A DNA stretch of 64,000 bases, taken from NCBI RefSeq assembly GCF_900184685.1, contig NZ_FXXL01000007.1, positions 1,674,001 to 1,738,000 of the forward strand, in the 5' to 3' direction. Numbering within the stretch: the first letter of the stretch is position 1; each line of letters starts with the position of its first letter. The notes below the pieces were generated by a model. The model made no database searches and was not told the DNA's origin. It was given only the letters and a program-made list of their open reading frames with translations. Source of the stretch: Butyricimonas sp. Marseille-P3923 (lineage in GTDB: Bacteria; Bacteroidota; Bacteroidia; Bacteroidales; Marinifilaceae). Shown here piece by piece: positions 29,572 through 37,775 of this stretch. Both the position numbers and the translations under genes were made by a program.

Positions 29572-30720
29572 TCACTTTAACGGTAACGAGAAGCAAAAAT
29601 CAGATCCCGCACCGGGTTTCGACGTAAACCAGAGTTGCCCGTTATTTTTAGCCACAAAGTCCTTGCATAACAACAAGCCTAAACCGGAACCTTCTTCGCT
29701 ATTAGTTCCGAACGTGGTAAAATGAGTTGCCTCGTTCAACAATTTCGGCTGATCTTCCTCTTTTATCCCGCATCCTTTGTCTGACACGATCACTATGACC
29801 TCGTTCAGCCCGTTTCTCTCGTCCATTCTTGTCTCAACACGTGTTGTAACTGTCGTATCCTTATGACTGAACTTTATAGCATTAGAAATCAAATTACGCA
29901 CGACTGATTTAATCATCTCTACATCCACCACGACCTCGACACTCTCGATTGAACGTTCTAATGCCAAAGCGATTGACTTACTTTCGGCGATCGGTTTAAA
30001 CACCTCGATCACGCCGTCAACAAGCCCCACGAGGTCGATCGGCTGAGGTACATTCGACAACTTGCCCAACTGACTCTTCGTCCATTTCAAAAGATTATCC
30101 AGCAACGAGAACACTTCCTCGGAAGTCTTATTCGCCATTTCCAGCATCTCGAATACATCTTGGGGAACCGAGCCCGGTTCGATGCTCATCATGATGGTAT
30201 TACACAACATCTTTATCGATGCCATAGGCGACCGCAAATCATGGGCGATAACCGAATAGAGTTTATCCCGTCCGGCAATAGTCTTTCTCAACTCTTCCGT
30301 CTGTCTCAGAATAATACGCCGGGCATCCACCAAAGAAAGCTGGTGCTCCACACGAATCAGTAATTCCTCCCTGCGGAACGGTTTGGAAATAAAATCATTT
30401 GCGCCCAGTTGGAAACCCTTCACAACGCTGGCGGAATCATTCAAAGCGGTTAAAAATATAATCGGTATCTCGGCTTGTGACGGTTCCACCTTCAAGCGTC
30501 CCGCTACCTCGAACCCGTCCATGTCCGGCATCATGACATCCAATAAAACCAAATCCGGGGACTCACTCTTCACCTTCTCCAAAGCCTCCGTCCCGTTCAT
30601 GGCGTAAATAATATTAAACCCCTCACGTCCAAGCAATGCTTTCAACAATAAAACATTTGACTGAACATCATCCACAACCAATATTTTATATTCAGCTGGA
30701 TTTATCTTCATACACATCAT
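29572..30720 (-). CDS. Hybrid protein: receiver, HisKA and HATPase (cytoplasmic sensor kinase)
   Basis: The 382-residue protein begins with a receiver domain (about 10-130: VVDDVQSN, phospho-acceptor in VLLDVMMPDMDG, TAL switch, SKPFRREEL). A dimerisation/phospho-acceptor segment follows with the H-box YSVIAHDLRSPMASIKML, then a HATPase domain with N-box VRNLISNAIKFSH, G1 VSDKGCGI and G2 EEGSGLGLLLCKD. There is no membrane segment. A receiver-first kinase suggests a phosphorelay input rather than a direct sensor. It is divergent from the receiver gene that opens the polysaccharide operon (253 bp apart), so it may control that operon. This pairing is inference. Alternative start codons at Met2 and Met4 are close by. 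Confidence 0.93.
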   Translation of the reverse strand: MMCMKINPAEYKILVVDDVQSNVLLLKALLGREGFNIIYAMNGTEALEKVKSESPDLVLLDVMMPDMDGFEVAGRLKVEPSQAEIPIIFLTALNDSASVVKGFQLGANDFISKPFRREELLIRVEHQLSLVDARRIILRQTEELRKTIAGRDKLYSVIAHDLRSPMASIKMLCNTIMMSIEPGSVPQDVFEMLEMANKTSEEVFSLLDNLLKWTKSQLGKLSNVPQPIDLVGLVDGVIEVFKPIAESKSIALALERSIESVEVVVDVEMIKSVVRNLISNAIKFSHKDTTVTTRVETRMDERNGLNEVIVIVSDKGCGIKEEDQPKLLNEATHFTTFGTNSEEGSGLGLLLCKDFVAKNNGQLWFTSKPGAGSDFCFSLPLK

Positions 30721-30938
30721 ATTTTAAATAACGCACGTAATTACAGCCACAAATGTACAAACTATAATTCATTTTTATGGCATCTTTCCAACGATAGTTT
30801 TTAACTTTCCACCTCTTGTTACCCGTGTCATAGCATCACATTTTCCCTCGTTCGAAATATAAAACGAATGAATATTCAAAAAAATAAGTTTTTAATACAT
30901 AAAACTAGCAAAAACTGCTCTATGTCGTAGTAATGTTG

Positions 30939-30946
30939 TATATTTG
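30939..30946 (+). promoter_or_regulatory. Promoter -7 box of the polysaccharide operon
   Basis: TATATTTG, an exact TAnnTTTG match followed by C, lies 27 nt upstream of the ATG at 30974. No clear -33 TTTG was found in the AT-rich upstream region. Confidence 0.6.
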
Positions 30947-30973
30947 CATTATCAAAAAGAGAGAGCGTTTGTT

Positions 30974-31339
30974 ATGAGTAAGAGTATTTTAATTGTTGAT
31001 GATAAGCCTGAAATAGCGAAAGTTATCACAATACAATTATCCAAAGACTATGATGTGCACTCGGAAAGCAATCCGATAGAAGCACTAGCATGGATGCACG
31101 CCGGGAATATTCCGGATCTGATTATTTCCGATGTCAATATGCCGGAAATGGACGGAAAGACATTCCTGAAACACCTGAAAGCCAGTTCCATGTTCAACTT
31201 TATCCCGGTCATTATCTTATCCAGTCTGGAGAGTAGTAACGATCGGATCGAGTTACTGGAAGCAGGAGCTTCTGATTTCGTGCTAAAGCCTTTTAATCCG
31301 CAGGAATTAAAAATCAGAGTCCGGAATTTATTGAGATAA
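30974..31339 (+). CDS. Single-domain response regulator at the head of the polysaccharide operon
   Basis: I use the ATG at 30974 (MSKSILIVDDKPEI), 121 residues, because it starts right at strand 1 of the receiver and follows the -7 box by 27 nt; a longer frame from 30944 overlaps that box. Conserved residues are DD after strand 1, phospho-acceptor Asp in LIISDVNMPEMDG, Ser in ILSS, and Lys in FVLKPFNPQEL. No DNA-binding domain is present. Its stop is 4 bp before the phosphoglycosyltransferase start, so the two are tightly coupled. It may control enzyme activity rather than transcription, possibly through the degenerate receiver domain of the next protein. Confidence 0.9.
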   Translation: MSKSILIVDDKPEIAKVITIQLSKDYDVHSESNPIEALAWMHAGNIPDLIISDVNMPEMDGKTFLKHLKASSMFNFIPVIILSSLESSNDRIELLEAGASDFVLKPFNPQELKIRVRNLLR

Positions 31340-31343
31340 CAGC

Positions 31344-32486
31344 ATGTATGCCTATTATATCGGGGAAAATCCGGATTGGATAAAAAGAATATCCGAGAAT
31401 CTGGAAAATGAGATTACTGTTTTCAGTAACCCCATTAAAACGATATTGTTTATAAACAAACAAGACAGGCACGAAGATTCCCCCGTGTACATCTTCATCG
31501 AATCCCGGAACAAAGAACAAGACCTCCAATGGTTGGAAGCCACGGTAAGCAACAACGTGAAAGATGTATACATACTTCTTCTCACGGATAAAGTCGTGAA
31601 AGAATACATCCCGCAATATTTGCAGGCGGGAGCGAATGAAGTCATCGATATCAATTCTTCGGCAGAAGATATCCAAACCACGTTAGCTTTTCTCCCGAAA
31701 CTTAAACTTTACCAAACGGCAAAAAAGAACAGTTGTCCCCGCAGATTCAAACTTCCTCTATGGAAACGGATTTTTGACATCACGTTCTCGACCATCGCGC
31801 TCCTGTGCCTCTCCCCGTTCCTGCTCCTGACCGCTCTCGCGATACGGTTGGAAAGTAAAGGCCCTATCGTTTACAAATCCAAAAGAGTGGGGAGTAATTA
31901 CGATATATTCGACTTCTTGAAATTCCGTTCCATGTACACGGATGCGGACAAACGACTGAAAGAATTTCAAACTTTAAATCAATACCGGGAAGAATCCACA
32001 GAAGAGGAAACGCTCACCCGGGATATCGCGGAAACAAACAGTACAACTCTTTTGGTTGCCGATGATTTTATCACGACCGAACAAGAGTTGTTAAAGAATC
32101 GCCGTACACAACGGAAAAACGCCTTCGTGAAATTCGAGAACGACCCGCGTATTACCAGAGTCGGACGCTTTATCCGGAAATACAGTATCGATGAACTCCC
32201 GCAATTAATCAACATCCTGAAAGGAGATATGTCTATCGTGGGAAATCGTCCCCTCCCCCTGTACGAGGCGGAATTACTGACCACGGACGAATACATCGAA
32301 CGCTTTATGGCTCCCGCCGGGTTAACCGGTTTGTGGCAAGTCGAAAAACGAGGCGACCAAGGAGCCTTATCCGCCGAAGAACGAAAACAATTGGATATAA
32401 AATACGCCCGGGACTTTTCGTTCTGGACAGACATAAATATTATTTGCAGAACATGCACGGCGTTTGTGCAGAAAGAGAATGTGTAA
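31344..32486 (+). CDS. Phosphoglycosyltransferase (WcaJ/EpsL-type) with N-terminal degenerate receiver-like domain
   Basis: The 380-residue protein has two parts. Residues 1-120 have the strand-helix rhythm of a receiver domain (YAYYIGENPDW; PVYIFIES; VYILLLTD; LQAGANEVIDINS), but the phospho-acceptor Asp and the Lys are missing. Residues about 135-380 are a bacterial sugar transferase: KRIFDITFSTIALLCLSPF membrane helix, SKRVGSNYDIFDFLKFRSMYTDAD, DELPQLINILKGDMSIVGNRPLP and AGLTGLWQV. About 60 extra residues separate KFRSM from the ENDPRITRVGRF motif. The enzyme should transfer a phosphosugar to undecaprenyl phosphate to start the repeat unit. It lies directly behind a stand-alone receiver gene. 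Confidence 0.92.
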   Translation: MYAYYIGENPDWIKRISENLENEITVFSNPIKTILFINKQDRHEDSPVYIFIESRNKEQDLQWLEATVSNNVKDVYILLLTDKVVKEYIPQYLQAGANEVIDINSSAEDIQTTLAFLPKLKLYQTAKKNSCPRRFKLPLWKRIFDITFSTIALLCLSPFLLLTALAIRLESKGPIVYKSKRVGSNYDIFDFLKFRSMYTDADKRLKEFQTLNQYREESTEEETLTRDIAETNSTTLLVADDFITTEQELLKNRRTQRKNAFVKFENDPRITRVGRFIRKYSIDELPQLINILKGDMSIVGNRPLPLYEAELLTTDEYIERFMAPAGLTGLWQVEKRGDQGALSAEERKQLDIKYARDFSFWTDINIICRTCTAFVQKENV

Positions 32487-32505
32487 TTAACAACGTTTTA
32501 GCAAG

Positions 32506-33279
32506 ATGGACACGAAATATATTATCATCGGTTGTCTTTTATTTTTAAACCTTGTTTGCTTGGGACAAAACAGGCAAACAACGGACTCTGTGCCAAATCC
32601 CACAAGATTCATCCCACAGACATTAACAACCAATGAATTTATCAATTATCAACTGCCTCCATTGGATACCCTATTCGAAAGCGCGAAGAAAAATCCTCGT
32701 CTAAAAGCAATACAAGCCTCCATCGAAGCTGCTCGCAACGATTTGAAAGTATCAAAGCGGGATTGGTGGCAATACTTTTCCGTGCGTGCAGGATATAATT
32801 ATGGTATCCTGGGTACTTACACTGACCAAGAAACACAGTACACTCCATTAACTACAGTTTATTCGGGAGCGACTCAAAGCAGTTGGTCTGTCGGGGCAAA
32901 TATCAGCATTCCTTTTGACAAACTATTCACTCATCGCCCCACGGTAAAAAAACAGCAAGAAGTTATTAAGAATATCGAATACACACAACAGATTGAATTC
33001 AATTTAATTAAAAATGAAATTATTGAATTATACTGCGGTATTCAGTATCAACTAAGACTACTAAAGTTAGCAACGGAAACCATTACTCTATATAACGCAG
33101 AATACAAAGTTGCAGAATTGGATTATATTAATGACAAAGGTAACAAGAACAGATTACTAAGTGATCTCAAAGGTTCTCAAAAAGATGCTAAAATAGAATA
33201 TGAAAAAATTATTAGTCAACTTAATATCATGTTCTTGAAGTTGGAAATAATTAGTAATATGCAATTTAGGAATAAATAA
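32506..33279 (+). CDS. Half-length TolC-like outer-membrane protein
   Basis: The 257-residue protein has a signal peptide (residues 1-20, ending CLGQ). Two features recall the TolC/OEP family: LDTLFESAKKNPRLKAIQASIEAARNDLKVSKRDWW, the typical helix before the first strand pair, and long helices (KKQQEVIKNIEYTQQIEFNLIKNEIIELYCGIQYQ; NAEYKVAELDYINDKG). Strands such as FSVRAGYNYGI and WSVGANISIPFD lie between them. TolC proteins usually have two such repeats and more than 400 residues; only one is present here, and the frame ends cleanly with a stop 2 bp before the next gene. It may be an outer-membrane or periplasmic partner of the Wzc-like protein. No Wza-type gene is in the operon. Confidence 0.75.
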   Translation: MDTKYIIIGCLLFLNLVCLGQNRQTTDSVPNPTRFIPQTLTTNEFINYQLPPLDTLFESAKKNPRLKAIQASIEAARNDLKVSKRDWWQYFSVRAGYNYGILGTYTDQETQYTPLTTVYSGATQSSWSVGANISIPFDKLFTHRPTVKKQQEVIKNIEYTQQIEFNLIKNEIIELYCGIQYQLRLLKLATETITLYNAEYKVAELDYINDKGNKNRLLSDLKGSQKDAKIEYEKIISQLNIMFLKLEIISNMQFRNK

Positions 33280-33281
33280 TT

Positions 33282-35474
33282 ATGAAATATATCACTTATT
33301 TTATCAAATTCTTTTACCGGATTCGTTTTTGGTTACTTATTGCACCCGTTATCGTTGCGCTATTAGTTTATTGGAAAACCAATAAAACACCACGCAACTA
33401 TACCGCAAATTGTTCCATATACACGGGTATTATCACAGGTGTAAATATTCTATCTGAAAGTGGAATTACCACAACCTCCTACACGCAAGGCAGTATGATG
33501 GATAATTTACTCAATATCATTACTTCCGATCAAACATTAAAACAAGTATCCTTACGTTTATATGCCCGAATCATGGTATACGGGGATCCCAATAAAGATA
33601 ATACGTATGTAAATGCTTCCAATTACCGATACTTACATGACCGCGGAGCTTCAATACATCATTTGATAGACAAGAGTTCCGAAAAAGATTCGATTAACGA
33701 ACAGCGCACATACGAAAATCTACTCGCTTACGAAACAAATGACCCCTCGAATTACGTGTATGGAATATATCAATGGAATCTCCCTTACGTAAATCGTGAA
33801 TCATTACAAAAAATAGATGTCAAACGTATTGGTAACAGCGACGTACTCTCAATTTCATATTCTTCAAATGATCCCGGAATTGTCTACCAAACTCTACTTA
33901 TATTGATTGATGAATTCAACAAACAATACCAAGAACTACGTTTTGGCGAAACAAATCATGTTATCGAATATTTCCGGAAAGAACTAGCAATTATTGGCAA
34001 GGATCTCCAAAACGCAGAAGATACTCTCACCAATTATCGAGTTAAAAAGCAAGTTATCAATTACGAAGAAGAAACAAAAGCGGTTGCTGCATTAAATCGG
34101 GATTATGAACTACAATATTGGCAATCTCTGAACGAATACAATGTTTCTGATAGTATCAAAAGGGAATTAGAAGAAAGAATGCAGTTACATTCTGAGATTG
34201 TTCAAAATAATAGTTCATTCATTTTCCACAATAATAAAATCAGCGAAATCGATGAAAAACTCGCTATAGCAAAATACTACCCGGATAACACCATATCACG
34301 AGTTCCAATCGATTCGCTCAATCAAGAATTAGAACTACACAAACGAGCTTTATCAAAAGCTCTTGAAAAGATGGATTATCTTAAATACAGCAAAGAGGGT
34401 ATATCCAATGCAAGTGTTATAGAAGAATGGTTGAAACAAGTTATCTCGTATAAAAAAGCCGAAGCTGAATTAAAAGTATTAAATCTGCGGAAAATACACA
34501 TGGCTCAAAAGTATTCTCATTTCGCTCCTATCGGTTCAACTCTGACACGTAAAGAGCGTGTAGTAAACATCAATGAAAGAAAATATATGGCTATATTGGA
34601 TGCTTTAAATGCAGCATTATTAAAGCAAAAGAGTATTCAAATGAATTCTGCTAGTCTAAAAGTTATGAATGCTCCTTATTATCCATTAGTTTCTATGGCT
34701 GCAAGCAAACACAAACTATTGACTATTGGAGCTTATATTGCAGCCTTAATATTCACGATATTCTTTTTCTTGATTATTGAAATATTGGATCACACTTTAC
34801 ACAATGTTTTTAAGGCCGAACAGCTTACAGGAAGCAAAGTTCTAGGAGTTTTCACCCGCCAATTATCTTTCGCTGCCAGAAGGTATAATAAAACGTACAC
34901 AACACTTTCAACCCAAACATTATGTAACTCCTCAGTAACTTATTTCAAACCAGACCAAAGTAATATCATTAATTTGATCAGTAACGAACCGGGAGAAGGG
35001 AAAAGTTATATAATGGAACAAATCGCTCAACAATTTACTGATCGCGGTTTTGATGTAACGCAATTATCATGGCAAAACGAATTTCAAACAGATACTCAAT
35101 CTTTTATCCAATCTTTAAATTTGGAAGAATTGGATGATCCGGAAAAAACAACACTGAAAGACAGAATCATTATCGTGGAATATCCTTCATTAAAAGACGC
35201 AGCACTAACAGCAAATATTTTACAAAATGTCAGTCTAAATTTACAAGTTGTAGACTCCAGACGTACTTGGAAAAATACAGACCAACAATTATTTGAACGG
35301 ACAAGAGAAATGTGTAATAAAACACCACTGTTTTTAGTTTTAAATTACACGAAACGAGATGCAGCTGAGGATATAAACGGATTGATGCCACCTTATAATT
35401 TTTTTCGCAAATTATTATACAGATTAGCCCAATTGGGATTAACGGCAAATGATAAACCGTCACGTAATGTTTAA
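33282..35474 (+). CDS. Wzc-like polysaccharide co-polymerase with ATP-binding C-terminus
   Basis: The 730-residue inner-membrane protein has a first membrane helix near 15-30 (RFWLLIAPVIVALLVYW), a long periplasmic segment rich in coiled coils (about 220-450), and a second helix near 485-510 (LLTIGAYIAALIFTIFFFLI). The cytoplasmic part has a Walker A motif, SNEPGEGKSYIMEQIA, and a Walker B-like RIIIVEYPS. The C-terminal tyrosine cluster of BY-kinases is absent. It should control chain length and couple to polymerase and export. The Walker motifs argue for ATP binding, while loss of the Tyr cluster argues against autophosphorylation of the usual type. It starts 2 bp after the TolC-like gene. 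Confidence 0.88.
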   Translation: MKYITYFIKFFYRIRFWLLIAPVIVALLVYWKTNKTPRNYTANCSIYTGIITGVNILSESGITTTSYTQGSMMDNLLNIITSDQTLKQVSLRLYARIMVYGDPNKDNTYVNASNYRYLHDRGASIHHLIDKSSEKDSINEQRTYENLLAYETNDPSNYVYGIYQWNLPYVNRESLQKIDVKRIGNSDVLSISYSSNDPGIVYQTLLILIDEFNKQYQELRFGETNHVIEYFRKELAIIGKDLQNAEDTLTNYRVKKQVINYEEETKAVAALNRDYELQYWQSLNEYNVSDSIKRELEERMQLHSEIVQNNSSFIFHNNKISEIDEKLAIAKYYPDNTISRVPIDSLNQELELHKRALSKALEKMDYLKYSKEGISNASVIEEWLKQVISYKKAEAELKVLNLRKIHMAQKYSHFAPIGSTLTRKERVVNINERKYMAILDALNAALLKQKSIQMNSASLKVMNAPYYPLVSMAASKHKLLTIGAYIAALIFTIFFFLIIEILDHTLHNVFKAEQLTGSKVLGVFTRQLSFAARRYNKTYTTLSTQTLCNSSVTYFKPDQSNIINLISNEPGEGKSYIMEQIAQQFTDRGFDVTQLSWQNEFQTDTQSFIQSLNLEELDDPEKTTLKDRIIIVEYPSLKDAALTANILQNVSLNLQVVDSRRTWKNTDQQLFERTREMCNKTPLFLVLNYTKRDAAEDINGLMPPYNFFRKLLYRLAQLGLTANDKPSRNV

Positions 35475-36891
35475 AAATAGCTCGTCCTATATAACCACGG
35501 TCGCATTTATTATCGGTTTATGCGCTATATATCTACTAACGTTGAAGGGTGGAATCATTCCAACTCTTCTTTTTGCTTGTTTACCTTTACTAGCTATAAT
35601 TACAGCAAGAATTAGTCAAAAACAATATTATTTCTATGCTTTCTTTATTATAAATTACATCATATCAGGTATCAGCAGATATTTCCCAATGAAAACCGGT
35701 ATGATAATGCTAGGGCTTACACTTGGCATCGGATGTATCCTTTTTCTCAAAAACATTTTTCAAACATACGAATGGAAACGTAGTTTCAATCTCTTGACTA
35801 TCTTATGGGCGATATGGTTCCTCTATTGTCTACTTGAACTTTTCAATCCATATTCAGTTACAGATGCATGGTTTATTGCTATAAACGGATATGCCCTTTT
35901 CCCCTTAATCAGTGCCATTATTATTCCAGTCCTTTTCCGTCGCTTCAAGAATTTTTACTGGTTGTTAATTATATGGGCTATTTTATCTCTATTTGCTGCA
36001 TTCAAAGGATACTGGCAAAAAAGTCATGGTTTTGATGGGGCTGAATTATATTGGTTATTTGTAGAAGGTGGTGCCAAAACTCATATCATTTATTCAGGGA
36101 TACGCTATTTCTCGTTTCTTTCCGATGCCGCCAATTTTGGCATTACCATGGGACTCTCAATGACTATATTCGGGATTTCTGGTTTCTTCGTCAAAGCACG
36201 TTGGACGAAATGCCTATTTTGGCTAACTGCACTTGCATCATTATACGGATTAATGATATCTGGAACACGAAGCGCAGTAGCTGTTCCTCTAGCAGGATTA
36301 TGTATCTACACTATATTGTGCCGAAGTATCAAAAATTTACTCATCGCCGGTAGTTTATTTGTTATTGTTATTTTATTCTTAACACAAACGACAATTGGCA
36401 ATAGTAATTCATTAATCCGACGGGTCCGTTCAACTTTCAATAAAGAAGACGCTTCTTTTAAAGTTAGAGGGGAGAACAAAACAAGAATGATACCTTTAAT
36501 GCGAGATAAACCTTTTGGCATCGGATTAGGATTAAGCGGAAAACGTTCTAAACGCTTCGATGTAAATGATAAACTATCGGAATTGCCACCCGATTCCTTA
36601 CTTACGATGTACTGGATCGAAACGGGAATCATCGGCATCTCACTCTATCTTTCGCTATTAGTTATCATTTTTATACGAGCCTCATATATTGCCATGTTTA
36701 TCGTTAAAGACAAACAATTGAGAAACATTTTATTTTCCATCATTGCAGGACTTGCCGGAGTATTTGTAGCAGCTTACGCAAATGATATCACAACCTATCC
36801 CAATGGAATCCTCATCAATATTTTATTTGTATTCCTGTTTGTTGCACCCTATTATGATAAAGAATTAACAGAACATGAAGCAACAGCCTGA
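35467..36891 (+). CDS. O-antigen polymerase/ligase-like protein (Wzy-type)
   Basis: I use the ATG at 35467, overlapping the previous stop by 8 bp; the in-frame ATG at 35449 would overlap by 26 bp. The protein has about 474 residues and 10-12 predicted membrane segments, with a large periplasmic loop near 150-200 and a shorter one after residue 315 (RRVRSTFNKEDASFKVRGENKTRMIPLM), as in Wzy/WaaL. The RGENKTRMIP segment is the usual arginine-rich loop motif. It should polymerise undecaprenyl-linked repeat units on the periplasmic side. The gene overlaps the next glycosyltransferase by 17 bp. Confidence 0.85.
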   Translation: MFKNSSSYITTVAFIIGLCAIYLLTLKGGIIPTLLFACLPLLAIITARISQKQYYFYAFFIINYIISGISRYFPMKTGMIMLGLTLGIGCILFLKNIFQTYEWKRSFNLLTILWAIWFLYCLLELFNPYSVTDAWFIAINGYALFPLISAIIIPVLFRRFKNFYWLLIIWAILSLFAAFKGYWQKSHGFDGAELYWLFVEGGAKTHIIYSGIRYFSFLSDAANFGITMGLSMTIFGISGFFVKARWTKCLFWLTALASLYGLMISGTRSAVAVPLAGLCIYTILCRSIKNLLIAGSLFVIVILFLTQTTIGNSNSLIRRVRSTFNKEDASFKVRGENKTRMIPLMRDKPFGIGLGLSGKRSKRFDVNDKLSELPPDSLLTMYWIETGIIGISLYLSLLVIIFIRASYIAMFIVKDKQLRNILFSIIAGLAGVFVAAYANDITTYPNGILINILFVFLFVAPYYDKELTEHEATA

Positions 36892-37774
36892 TATATCCAT
36901 TGTTACTATTAATTACAACGGTCTACAAGAAACAGAACAATTAATAGAATCTCTACAACAAAACCCTCAAAAATGTTCGTACGAAGTCATTGTCGTAGAT
37001 AATGGGTCAGTACAGAACGAGGCGAAAATATTGCAGGCAAAATACCCATACATTCAGTGCATCCGCAGTGAACGGAATCTAGGCTTTTCCGGGGGTAACA
37101 ATTTAGGTATTCGTGTTGCAAAAGGGAAATGTATCTTCCTGCTGAATAACGATACGCTTGTATCTGACGATAGTTTGGTCTATTTATATGAAACACTGAT
37201 AAGTTCATCAAACATCGGAGCCGCAAGTCCGAAAATCAAATTTGCCTTTCCGCCTCGGAACATACAATTCGCGGGATTCACCCCGTTAAGCAAATATACA
37301 TTACGGAACCGGGCTATCGGCTATAATGAACCGGACAAAGGTCAATTTGATGTTCCGGGAACAACCCATTTTCTTCATGGAGCAGCCATGATGGTAAAAC
37401 GTGAAGTAATCGAAAACATCGGATTGATGCCGGAAATCTATTTCCTTTACTATGAAGAAATGGATTGGTGTACCCGAATGCGGAATCACGGGTATCAACT
37501 CCGGTATGAACCCCGTTGCGCAATATACCACAAAGAAAGTTGCAGCACGGGAAAAGACAGTCCGTTAAAGACCTACTATCTCACCCGCAATCGCCTGTTA
37601 TACACGTGGCGAAACAGACACGGGAGAACATTGTTTATTTCGTTAATCTATCAGCTTCTGATTGCTGATTTCAAAAATATTGTCGTAAATTTGCTACATG
37701 CAAAATCGGCACAAGCAAGAGCTATTTTTGAAGGGTGTGTAGACTTTTTTCAATTAAAACATAAAAGGGAATAA
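36875..37774 (+). CDS. Family 2 glycosyltransferase
   Basis: The 299-residue protein has a GT-A fold: SIVTINYNGLQETEQLIESL, VIVVDNGSV, LGFSGGNNLGIRVAKGKCIFLLNNDT (DxD-like NDT), and FLHGAAMMVKREVIENIGLMPEIYFLYYEEMDWCTRMRNHGY. The latter is typical for rhamnosyl- or galactosyl-type transferases. No membrane segment, so it is cytoplasmic and uses a nucleotide sugar. The start overlaps the Wzy-like gene by 17 bp, which suggests coupling. Donor and acceptor unknown. Confidence 0.92.
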   Translation: MKQQPDISIVTINYNGLQETEQLIESLQQNPQKCSYEVIVVDNGSVQNEAKILQAKYPYIQCIRSERNLGFSGGNNLGIRVAKGKCIFLLNNDTLVSDDSLVYLYETLISSSNIGAASPKIKFAFPPRNIQFAGFTPLSKYTLRNRAIGYNEPDKGQFDVPGTTHFLHGAAMMVKREVIENIGLMPEIYFLYYEEMDWCTRMRNHGYQLRYEPRCAIYHKESCSTGKDSPLKTYYLTRNRLLYTWRNRHGRTLFISLIYQLLIADFKNIVVNLLHAKSAQARAIFEGCVDFFQLKHKRE

Positions 37775-37775
37775 T

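Noticed and set aside
31344-31700. Functional response-regulator domain at the start of the phosphoglycosyltransferase
   Set aside because: Phospho-acceptor Asp and conserved Lys are absent, so only a degenerate receiver fold can be claimed.
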